Assembly: GCA_013399305.1 (NCBI GenBank)
Contig: VXAI01000137.1
Coordinates: 1,972,267-2,036,266, forward strand
Direction of reading: 5' to 3'
Length of the DNA: 64,000 nucleotides
Source: Rostratula benghalensis
Taxonomy: Eukaryota > Chordata > Aves > Charadriiformes > Rostratulidae
The translations under genes and the position numbers were made by a program. Within the stretch, counting starts at the first letter, position 1. The number at the start of each line of letters is the position of its first letter. Positions 51,501 to 63,500 of this stretch are shown here, in pieces. The notes beneath the pieces are model-generated. The model was not told the origin of the DNA. It did not search any database and worked only from the letters and a program-made list of their open reading frames with translations.

Positions 51501-54500
51501 ATGGCCATCTCCATACCTTTTCTTGCTTGCAAAGGACCCTCTGAGAGCTTTGCCTGGAATGAGAGCTTGCTGCTGTGCAGTTGGTCTCCCAGTAGATGGC
51601 AACCAGGCGTGCTAGAGACCAGTATGGGTTCCATCTCTCACCCACAGACCCATCATGATAGCTGTCTGGCAGAGCTGTCTTGTAGTTTGTGAAAAAATGG
51701 GCTGAAAAGCTTCTAGCTGGAAACTTCTCGCTACAGTGGGGACCAAAAGTGCTGAATCTGTTTTCAGTCAGTGGAAATCTTCTTCTGATGTCTTTCTCAC
51801 AGGGACTCCCAGGACCTCCAGGGCAGAAGGGAGACCAGGTAATTCAAACAGTGAGAGTGCAACAGGTTTGACTAGCTCAGGGTGAAGGTATCGTGACTTT
51901 CCCCAGCCTGTTCCATGTGTGCAGCTCTTGCAGGTGCAGTTGGGTGTGTTTATAGGGGGAGGGCTTACTCACAGATGAAGCCAGCAGGGATGTTCTTGAG
52001 CTCCGTGTCTCCTCTCTGTTTTGCTCTGGTGCTTCTGAGATGAGTTTTGAGATGGTTTGAGGAATAAATGGGGGAGAGCAGTGACCGTCAATTTTTCATT
52101 GCCCCAGATTGTTCATTTTATGTCCTTTTGCCTTGCAGGGGTATCCAGGATTTCCAGGTGCTCCAGCTATGGGGGTAACTATGAGTGGATTACAGCCCTT
52201 CTTGTGCTATAGCTATGCACCATCACCAGTAGTGGTGCCAGCAGACCAAGGGCCAGGAGAGATGTGTCCCACTGAACTGTAGGAAGAACTAACAGACCTT
52301 TTCCCTGACCCTCCAGCCAACTCTGTCTTCTGCTCTCTTGCTCCTTGTGTTCCCTAGCCCTGCACCACAGTTGACCACTGTCTCCTCCTCGAAGGAGCTT
52401 CACTGCAGTGCAGGAAACATAAGGATAAAGCATCCCCAGAACTGAAGCCCAGTGCTTCAGCCCTGAAGAGGCACCACTCTTCATGTTCCTCCAAACGCTA
52501 AGACAGCTATAAGGAGAAACCTTGATGGTGGCCACCTCTGCAGGCCCAGTGGCTTTGCTTCAAGAGTTGTGGGAGCAGTTGGAGGTTGCATTAGGGTCTG
52601 AGACCCACCACCAGGACAGACTGATGTGTCCTGGAGGGTGACTGAAGGAGCAGGGACATTGCTGTCTGAAGGTCAGTCCTTGATGTGCATTAGTGAAAGC
52701 TACAGCAGCTGCCTGCCAACACCACCTTACATGTGAGTGATCATTTAGTCCTATCCCCAGAGCCCAAAGCCACCTGAGTTGGTGGGATTCCTCACAAGCT
52801 TCACTGGGTTTTGGATACAACTTGTAGCCCTTTCTAGCCATCAGTGCAGGTCATGGTTTTCCATCCCATAACAAGACCGAGATTCTCTCACTTTAGGAAA
52901 GGTAATATTACTCAACTCTACTTTGAAAGGGATATACTTTTTCCCAAATAAGAGAGTGTTTCTGTGATTTCTTTTTATCCGCAGGTTTTGGGACCTCCAG
53001 GCAAGAAAGGTGTCAGGGTAAGTCCATTAATTAGCACTGCTTGAAAGTTAGATGAGTTCTCCACCTGAAAAAGTGAAGACTGGTACCATGTGTCACCACC
53101 TGAATCATATCTCCCTTGTGATTGACTGGAGAGGAGAGGTTGGAAAAGTAGCAACAGTCTTGCCCTGATGATATTTCTTTTGCTTTTATTAACATTTTGT
53201 GCCTGTCATTCTCTTTCTAACCCTGGTCTATGGGGAAATTTGGGATTTCCATGGGCTAGTTTTAGAAGGGAAAGATCACTGAAGTGCAGATCCAGCCCAC
53301 TCACAGAAACTTCTTTCCAGCCAAAGGAGGTGTTGACATAATATCAAAGTACAAGTGAGGCTGGAAGGGACTTCTGGAGGTCTCTAGTCTTGCCTTCAAC
53401 TCAAAACAGAGCCAGCTTCAAGGCTGGGTCAGTTTGCTCAGGACCTTGTGTGCTGAGTGTCTCCATGAATGGAGATTTCCCCAAGTCTTTAGGCCACTGA
53501 CCCAGTACTTGGCCTCTCCATGACTGGAGGAAGTTTAATTTCTCAAACCAAGGAGGTGTTTGAGACAGAGCTGTTCCCAGACAATGCTGTTCATGTTGTA
53601 CCTCTGCCCAGTGGATACAGTGGCTCCCAGTGGCCTCATGGCAGAACATGGAATATCTTACATTTTTGTTATTCTTGATAGCTCATTGCCAGCCTGCAAA
53701 GAAATAGAAGATATCCCTCATCCATGTAAGAACTGTTTACTGTAGGACTAAGTCCTCATGTCTTTTTGTTGGCTGATGTTCATGAAATATCTTACAGGTG
53801 TTGACACCTCCCTTACCCATTAAACAAAAATATGTTTTATCCTTTTCAGTGAACTTGTGTGGTGGAGTCACCTTCCTTCACTAGGTTTGTTATCAAGATT
53901 GCTTAACATTGGTTAGCAAAATTGTCTCTCTTCTTTTAGGCTGGCTGCATTTTAGGTAGTGGCCTGAGACCAACCTATGTCTTTTATTGACAGGGAGATA
54001 TTGGACCAACAGGGGCCCTTGGACCACAAGGAGACAAAGGAATACAAGGAGACAAAGGAGAGAAGGTAATGCAGTTGCTTTTCTTGGCATATCCTTTATG
54101 GCTAGAAGGGTTTATTTTGTTTGTGTCCACAAAGGAAACTCTGAGGCAGATGGAACTCCTGCCCAAGTCATGCTGACAAGGAGCACCCCTGTGCTGAAAG
54201 CTGAGGGGCATCTTGTCACAGGGAGAAGTTCCCCAGCTAGCACTCTAGTGAAAGTTGGCTCTCCACAACAGCTTCTCTCACAGCTGGCAAGGAGTTTGTT
54301 AGGAGGTGGCAGAGACCATGTGGTGGCCATAACAAGAAGCTGAGGGGTGGTGCCAGCACAGGGTTTAGTCCTCATTTTCTCTGTTGTATGTATAGGTGCA
54401 GAGATGAAAAACTCTCTGAACATTACACTGAGACATGCATCACCATTGATTCTTGCAGGGAAGTCCAGGTTTTGGCATTCCTGGTCAACCTGGGCTGAAG

Positions 54501-57500
54501 GGAGACCCAGGAGACAGGGTGAGTTGGTCAACACACACTGGCTTTGGGAAGGGGAGGGCTGAGACAAAATCTCTGTCACCTCCATGCACGCGAATTTGCT
54601 GGCCTCCACCTCGTCATCAGGAAATTAATACTGGGATGGTGACAAGGAGCTAGCCACCATCCTGTGGTTGGTGATCCCACGGTGGTCTTGTATGATGGGG
54701 AAGTTTGCACCTGACTGTGGAAGACAGTGCTCTCTGCTGAAATGCAGAGAGAGGATGACTTGTGAGTCTGGAAGAAAGGTCAATGTCCAACTGGTAATTC
54801 AGCAGCAAAGCCAAGGAAGCCCCATTTCCAATGGCTTTGTCTCCTGAAGGTGAACTTGACCTTTATCTTCCTGACTTTTGTATCTAAGAAGGTGCAAGTT
54901 TCTGGTGGCTTCAGCGTGAGATCGCTGATATATCTAATAAGGATTGGGTTAATGCCTTGGTGTTCCCATCTATGGGGATATTAATGGACCCTTTGATTTT
55001 AAACCAGCAAAAAATTACAAAACCTAATGTTTTTTGAGGTCCCCACCCCTCTATCACTGCTAGTCATTAAACATTGATGGTTTCAAAGTGGGGAAGATGG
55101 ATGCATGTAGACAGTGGGTGAATCCAGCAGCCCCTCTTGGGACACCATCTATTTTCCTCTTCTCTGCATTTTACTCGACTGTTTCAGCAGCTAAAACCTG
55201 CAACCAAAGAACAGTTTTTCAACCTTGGATATGGTGTTTCCACCCCTTTTAGGGACCCTCACCTGCAATTATTCTACCTGTATCATTTTTGCCATCTGAC
55301 TAACGGTCTGTATTTCTGCAGGGAAATGTAGGTTTGTCGGGCAAACCAGGTCAGAAGGTGAGTGTCAAATGTAGGTTTGTCAAGCAAACCAGGTCAGAAG
55401 GTGAGTGTCCTTGGCAGTGCTTGCAATGCAGAAAGCATTGTCCCATGATCATGGCTTTGAGTGGCATTGTCTGTGTGGCAGTGGGGCAGCCCCATCTTTG
55501 CCATGGGGCTAGCAGCACAAGGTTGGGAGCATTCAAAAGCTGAAAGATCTGAACTTTCCTGGAGTCTCCAGCAGAGAAAAACTATGAAAAGATGTTCTTG
55601 CATGCTTATGAGGCCTTAAAAAAAAAAAAAAAAAATCTACAAATCCTGGCCTGTGGCATTCCTCCTAGCAAAAGCTCAAAGCTGGTCAAGGGAGGTCTGG
55701 AAAAGATCCCAAATGTGGTGTTTGTTGAGCAAATCTACCTTGCTGAATACATTTCTTAAACAGCATTGCCCCCCCCCAGGCTTGGCTGTAGGGGCATATG
55801 GATTTGGGAAACATTACAGCAGGAGAGGTAGCCCAGTGAACGGAACATTTAGGCTGGATCAGCTTCATTGGCGTGGAGAAATTACATGTCAAAAGAGATG
55901 AATGAGGTGCAGCCCAGACAGGATGTGTTAACAAGATGTGTTACTGCAGGCACAAAGTGGAGAAGGCAGCAAGAGGAGTTCTGGGCTGGGAGAAGACATG
56001 GTGAGGTGGTCGAGTGATGAGGAAGGTCTGTGTTGTGCAAACCTAAAGCAGAATAAATGCATTAAGTAAACATGGAGGGGGGAACTGATCCTGGGTCCAC
56101 ACCACTCTATCAAGACTGGACCCACCTCCTGGGTTGCTGCTAATGGGCCACCTCATTCATGTTGCAAAGCTTCCTGGAGCTGGAGAACCTCAGAAGACTG
56201 TCCTGCAGTGTCTGCCCAGGCTGATCGTGGAGTCAGGATGGACTAAATTAGAGATAGGTACTTTCCAGCCCAGCCCTTTAAGCAAATACTGTAAGCACAG
56301 CCCTTCCTAGCACAGGGTAGATGTTCTGAACTCAAGCTTGAAGTGTGGGAGGAATTGCATCTCCATGGGGCCTGCCATGCTGTCTGAACCTGCCCCGCAG
56401 CGCCTAAAGTGTGAGGACCATGAAAGGCAGGAGGAGGAATGTAACAATGGCTTTGTTTTCTTTAGGGGGATAGAGGTCTCAAGGGAGAGAAAGGTGAAGC
56501 AGGACTACCTGGGAAACCAGGCGTGACCGGACTAAGAGGTAAAGATGTAAGTAGAAGCTCACAATCCAGTCAGATGGTCATGCTGGACCCCTTGGTGCAC
56601 CACTCTGTACCAAGCTGACAACCCCAAGCTATGCCCTTGCAAGAGAAAGCAGGAACCAGTGACAAAATGGGACCAGTCAGAAACACGGGTGTTATAATGG
56701 TTGAGGAAAAGGCAGGTCTCAGGACAGCAGTGGTCATCGAACAAGACTGGACAAACTACCTTTAATTAGGCACCATGGTTTGCTCATCAAGGGATCTAAC
56801 TTCTCATTTGCTCTGTCTGCTCTTCCATTGCAAGTGAGGAGGTAGATCCTTTGCAGGTCATCGTTAGGGCATGCTTTTGGCTATGTTTTGGGGCAGAGTC
56901 TCTTCACCCTTGGTCCAGGGTTTGTGCTACAATGCCTGGACAGCACATCCTTTGTTATTCCACGTCATGCTTTGTTTTGCTTGAGTCACATCTGTCTGAC
57001 GTGCAGGGAACTAACACAGTGTGCAGCCATGACAGCCCTGAAGGACTTGGTTTTGGTTTTGGGGCATCCCTTTTAGGATCGAACAAGGTGGCCCCTCACA
57101 ACAGCATCGTAACTGGCTTCTGGAAAGCCTGTCCCAACTGCAGTTATTGAAGATCTTTCTTCAGTTCAAAGGAGTGAGTTGATCCCAAAACATCAAGTAG
57201 AATAGGATTACCGAGGGAAGGCTTGAAAAAGAGAAGCAGACATGTTTCTGATCCTGAGGCACTGCTGCCCTGGCTTCAGAGTCCCTGATGATTTCATAGA
57301 ATGGTTAGAGTTGAGAGGGACCTTAATGGTCATGCAGTTCATACACCCTTGACCTGGGCAGGGACACCTCCCACCAGGCCAGGTCACTCAGAGCCCCATC
57401 CAGCCTGGCCTTAAACACCTCCAGGGATAGGGCAGCCACAGCTTCTCTGGGCAACCTGGGCCAGGGTCTCACCACCCACACAGCAAAAAAGTTCTTCCTA

Positions 57501-60500
57501 ATATCTAATCAAAATCTCCTTTCTTTCAATTTAAAGCCGTTACCCCTATGTCTCCCCTCCCTGACAAAGAGTCCCTCCCCAGCCTTCCTGGAGCCTCTTT
57601 AGGGACTGGAAGGGGCTCAAAGATCTCCCCGGAGCCTTCTCTTCTCCAGGCTGAACCACCCCCCTACCAACTCTTTCAGCCTTATTTCAAAATAAGACAA
57701 ATAAGACCTTAGTGGGAATTTAGGGTAAAATAACTTGGTCATAAGTGGAAATGTAACCTAGTGCTTCTGCATTGTGTTGTAGGGAGAACCAGGGAAGTAA
57801 AAGGCACCTCTGGGACCCAGGTAATCAATGGGGACCCCACACCTTCTGACATTATGTAGGTCCCAAACGCAGCAGGCTCCCTCACAGCTGGAGCTCTGGG
57901 GACAGCGGTGTAAGAGAAGGGCTGCACTGATTTAGAGTGAAGGTCCATCCATCCCAGCATTTCACCTCCAAGAGGTGACCAGCTTCCCTGAGGGTCCTGG
58001 GAGCAATGCAAAAGCAGGATGTCCCGTGTGAGAGGTGATGTCTTACAGGTTTGATAGTTCTTGGTAGGTTTTCCTGCCATGACTTTAGCCATCCCACGTA
58101 AACCTTTGACACCCTCAACCCCTCTGGGCAAGGCATTGCACAGGTTAGTTCAGCAGCAGCTGGAAAAATGCCCCCTTTGATTTGTTTTGAAGCTGACCCC
58201 TGCTCATCTTATTTCCTGTTGACTTGTCCTTGGGTTAGACAAGAGTATGAAGAATCCTCTTCATCTTGCCCTTCACTTTTATTTCTCTCATTTTAGCTTT
58301 GGTTTTCATCTTCCAGAGCTAAAGGCTGAAAAAGAAAGCCCAGAAAAGAACAAAACTGGGGGAAGAGGGGGGATGAGAGATCTTTCTTTCAGATGCAGAA
58401 AAGAGATTGCCACAAATATTAGTGGGGTTTGGTGGAAATAACCTCCTTTTCTTCCTAAATATGAATATTCTGTTGTCACCCTACTCCTTCTGCCCCATTT
58501 ACTTCATTTACGGGACTGTTCTAAAACACCACCCCTAATTTAAGACATCTCAGATGACCATAAGACTGCCTTTGTACTGGCTTTCCAAGCACTACACAAT
58601 GCCAAAGAGATTTTACCTGCTTTAGAGCCACTGAAATGGTAGGTGCACTTGATTCTCTTTTTTTTTAAACTGTTTCCTCCAGGTGTAAGTGCAGTAAAAT
58701 TAGTATAATTAATGAAGATTCAACCTGATGGAAGCAAGCTTTTCAAAGCTCCTACTCCTCTCTTTTAGGGAGAAGTTGGTGTCCCTGGAGAACCAGGAGG
58801 GAGAGGAATCAGGGTAAAAATTGCTATTATTATAATTTTCTGCCCAGGTGAGTGGAGGGGCACCCAGGAATGCTTGATCTGTGGAGGAGGAGAAGATTTC
58901 CTTCCCCATCCCAACCAGAGTGCCCACCTAGAAACTTCCATGTGCATTTATTTCCTGGGTGAAAAATCATGTTGGGGAGAGAGCATATGTTTTTTGGGTG
59001 TTTTTTTTTGTTTGGGTTTTTTTTTGGGGGGAGGGGGGGTGTGTGAGCTGCTGGATACGATCTATTTCTGATTACTTCTCCAAATCTTTTCTTGCAGGGG
59101 CTGCCTGGACTCCCAGGACGGCCTGGAGAGCAAGGGATAAAAGGCGATACAGGACCACCTGGAAAGGATGTAAGGCAATCCCTAAAGGAGCAGTGGAGAG
59201 AGGGAGAACTCGGGATAGAGCAATACCAATTAAAGAAACAACCACCTTTTCTTCTGCCTTACAGCCAGCAAGGCGTGGAAAGGTCCCTCCCTCTCTCCTG
59301 GGGAGGGAATCTTCTCTTCCAAGGGAAGATTAAGGCTGTTTCTCCCTTCTTCTTTGATTAGCTAGAGCAGGGGATTAGCAGGACTGTGGCCTGGGGGGTT
59401 TCTGAGTGTGCAAATCTTCCCCAGCCCCACGCTGCTGGAAATGAAATGCTTAATACTGTCTCACACTGGTGAGGAAGGAAGAAAAACGATGCACTTAGGT
59501 TCTGCCTGTCTGTTCTCCCTCTAACAGCTTTGGGAAACACTGGCTAACACCAGCTGCATTGTCAGAGGTCTCAAAGACACGGTGTTGCTACAAATTTGGT
59601 GAAAACGAGCAGCTGACTTAGGGGAAAGTCCTTAATGAGCCCACCCACTGAGGAAGAGGCTAATGATCTCACCCCTTATTAAATATCAGAGAACTCCTCG
59701 ACAGGAGAGATGTTGAAATCCAGATTTCATTAGCTCAGCTGCTTGAAGGTGGGTTTTTTAGGCTGGCAGATGCTGTGCTGGCAAGAAGAGGGGGGTGGGC
59801 TGCTGAGATCCCCTCCCCTCCCGTGGCTTGTTCTCATCCTGCCTCTCTCTCCACCTCCTAGGGAATCACTGGAGAGAAGGGAGACAAGGGCGAAGCTGTA
59901 GGTTTGCAAATTCCCGTTTTAAAACTTGCATGAGGGAAAGTCTGTTTGGGGGCTAAAATGGTGAATTGCACCACTCACTTTTTTTTTTTTCTGGGGGGTG
60001 GGCTGGCGGGGTTATGGTGGTGTTGTATCTTCATAGGGTGAGCCTGGGCTGCCTGGGACTCCTGGAAGCTTTGTGAGTAATGCCTGATTCTGTTTTCTTA
60101 CGCATTTGGGGAAGGGATGTGCTGGACTTCATCTTCCATTCCCAGGGATGAGGCATTGGCAAGATCTGAGTATGATGCTGCTTCAACCATCTTGCTCCAT
60201 CATACAGCCAGGTCTTCTTAGTGTCCAAAAGGCTTACTTTCACTCGAGCAGTTACCCAGCTGGCTACTAAAACATCCTGCTAAATACCCATATTGGAGAG
60301 GGACCCCAGAAATGTCCTGAGCAGCAGGGATTTGGTGTCCCTGTGACCCCAGTTCCCTTTGAGAAGGCCTTCATTAGAAACGCAGATGTTGACACCAACA
60401 TCACAGCAACTCCAAATCCCTTGCCTGTGAGAGAAAAGCTCCTGCACCAGCCCCCTGTTTGGGTCCAAACGTAGCAGGATCAGGTCGCTGGCTGATTTGG

Positions 60501-63500
60501 GAGGAGGCAGCTGGCTCTGTGCCCACAGAAAAGGACTAGTGGGGATAAAAGACACATGGAGGAGAGAACTTGTGCCAAAGGCATCATCCTTCACTTTGTG
60601 AGCAAAGTTCCTTCCTTTTGCAGATGTCTTCTCTGGAGAACACCATCACCCTGAAAGGCGACAAGGTAAGATCTCCTCTCTTTGCTGGAGATGTGTGTTG
60701 AAACAGAAGATGTGATTGTGTTGTGTATTTTGTAGTTCCCATACTTTTTTATAAGTCAAAGTCTGCAAGCAGAGGCCAAAACTCAGAAGTTCCCTTAATT
60801 CTTGCTGTTCCCTCCTAAAACAACAATGGTTCTCCCATTGCAATGCATCGATGTTGATCAGGCCAAGGCAAGGTGAGCTTCGGTTGTCCTTCCAAGTGTT
60901 CATGTTTCTGCAGAGCAAACTAGGGTGAACATTTCAGCCCAGAAACCAGAAGGATCCCTGACTGCTTTGCTGAAAGGGAATAAGATGACTTTGATGCTGG
61001 AATAACTCCAGCAGTTTGTCCAGACTGACAAGCCTGTGGCTATTAGAGAAGTTATCATCGTTATAGCAATAGCTCTGGTTGTGGGTAGGTTTGGAAGAGC
61101 TTTTATTTAGTGCCAGCACCCAAATGGATCGCAGTAGCGTGGATCCAGTGCAGATGGAAATTCCAGAGATAGGAAACAACAGAGATCTATTCATCCATCC
61201 CTTTTTTTCAGCCCCGTGAAAAAGATTACTGATAATATTACCGAGGCTTTCATGACTTCATGCCAATCTGCCTAAATCCTATCTGAGGGATGCCCAAGGA
61301 GTGATCAATACCAAAGCAGCTCCTTATCCCCTCCCACCCCCTCTTTCTCTGGTCTGTTTAGCAAAGCAAATGGCAAAGAAATGCAGGTTTGGCCACACGG
61401 AAACCACAGGGCCACATGCAGCATCAGATCTGACCCACGGCAGGAACAAAGACGGAGCCATGGAGTAATTTGAGTGATCAAAGAGCCCAGCGAGATGAAA
61501 ATTGTATTTAATTGCCTTCCCCCACCTCCTTCAGTGATGAGTTGTTGTTTTTCATCAGAGTTAGGTTGATGGTTGGACTAGATAATCTTAAAGGTCCCTG
61601 CCAAGCCAGATGATTCTCTGATTCAGTTTAATAAGGTTTTTGGGTTGGCCATTTAGTTTGTGCACCTTGCAACTGGGGACAGGGAAGGACAGGAAGACCT
61701 GGAGAGGGCAGGCCAACCACAGCATCAATTTCTACTACGTTTTGCTGTGCTGGGAGGAAAGGCTCGTACAGAGAGTGACAGTGTCTATCTACATGGGTCC
61801 TTTGCAGGGCTTGCCTTGCCAGTTTTCTGATTTACCTGCAGGACTCAAGAGTCCTGAGTCACAGACAATGATGGATTGTGTGAGAGTAAGATCTGCAAGC
61901 TTTATCACCATGGGTCTGTTGCCTCCCTAAACCCTGCTTAAAGCATCCAGTCTCAAGCTTTACCGTAGAACTAGTGTCGCTTCATCAGCCAAGCTGTGAT
62001 GGCAGGGAAATACAGGCAAAGTGTGGTTCACAAGGAGAGGTAGTACCATCACTAACCCAAGTGAGGTAGCAAGGGGAAACAGAAAAGCCCTCAGGAACAT
62101 GAGTCCTTCTTTGAGTGTGAAGCAGAAGCAGCATGTTTCAAGTGAAGAGCAGGATTTCCCCAAATTTGACATAATTTTGTGAATCAGTGGGGTAGTTACA
62201 AAGAAAGGCTGGTTGGTCCATCTGGAAAAGGTGTTATAGAATCATAGAACTCTGTAGGCTGGAAGGGACCTTTCAGGTCATCAAGTCCAACTGTCAACCT
62301 AACACAGGCAAAAACCCATCACTAAGCCGTATCTCTAAGCACCACGTCTGCCCATCTTTTGTTAGCCTGGGGCCAGCATGGGCCAGTGTGCAAGAAATGC
62401 CACAATGCATGACGAAGCCATCATCTCCACTGGGCATTTTAGAGGGGATGAAGAACTAACATGTCCCTGCTGGCTTACAGGGGGATCGTGGGAAGGATGG
62501 CTTGAAAGGTGAAAGAGGTCCTCCAGGCCCCAAGGTACGTCCTGAATGCATGGAAACATCTTTGTGTTGGTGCCATTGTGTTGGGCTGGCCAGAGTGGAA
62601 GAGAACTTGTCTCAGATCTCTTGTTTGCCCTCTAAAAGTCTGGGTTTTCAAAGTAGAGTGTCTGAGATGGGCTTGTAAACTTGTGGTCACAATGATTCTC
62701 TTGTCCTACAACTTGATTAAGCAGACAGACAACATTTGGGTAGGAATGTGTTCAGGAGTTGGATAAGATAAATTTCTAAAATGTTCAGGGATGTTTCTTC
62801 CTTTCTTCTCCTGAAATTTGAAGAGCATGTCAGAAAGGAAGGAAAAATGTCTCCATGGAAGGAGAAATGGCTTCTGACATCTAGAGACTTCTAGAGGTGG
62901 GACCAACTCCTTCACTTAATGGAGAGGAAAATGCTGCAGAAAGCAGCATCAGCAGGTACAGGTAGTTCTGGCACAAGATACAGGTCTTTGCAAAAGTGGT
63001 GACTTATCCAGGTTGTTAATCAGAGGTATGCAGTTCAGCCAGTGCACCCCTACATTGTGGCTCATTTGTCCCCTCACACCTTGGCATGGAGAAGCAGCAA
63101 AATTGGAACCTTTCTGGCGCCCTTCATTCCACCGGAATCTGTCATTACAGAAACCAGATTTCAGTGAAATGAAGCCCATCAGAGAGGCAGGTCAGCCCCC
63201 AACTCAGTAGATGTTCCTTGCCCCCAGCACTGGACCTCCCAAGCCATTGCAGCTCATCTGTAGTTTCATCTGCGGTGGTGGCCCAGGATCACTCACCTGG
63301 AGAGCATTGCCCTGCCAGGCAAGGAGTGATGGACAGCCTGTCTGTGTGACTTGCTGTTGGGAGTCCAGCCCATTGGAGATATTTGACCCAGATCAAATAT
63401 CCCTGTGGCAGTAGGGAGGGCCACCAACTCCACAGCCACCTCCAGAAGGGACCACCAACCATGGGGGCACCTTAACTATCTTCCATCTTGCTCTTACCTC

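Larger units (their letters stand above)
56547..58768 (+). other. COL7A1: Intron 43, 2.2 kb
   Basis: It contains a minus CR1 (57293-57690) and a broken collagen exon (57783-57820); the rest is unique. Confidence 0.6.
60666..62480 (+). other. COL7A1: Intron 48, 1.8 kb
   Basis: It contains two short CR1 fragments (61561-61625 plus, 62231-62345 minus); no further exon recognised. Confidence 0.55.

Noticed and set aside
58989..59040. T and G homopolymer runs as a functional G-quadruplex
   Set aside because: Simple low-complexity intron sequence; only one long G block, not four separated runs.
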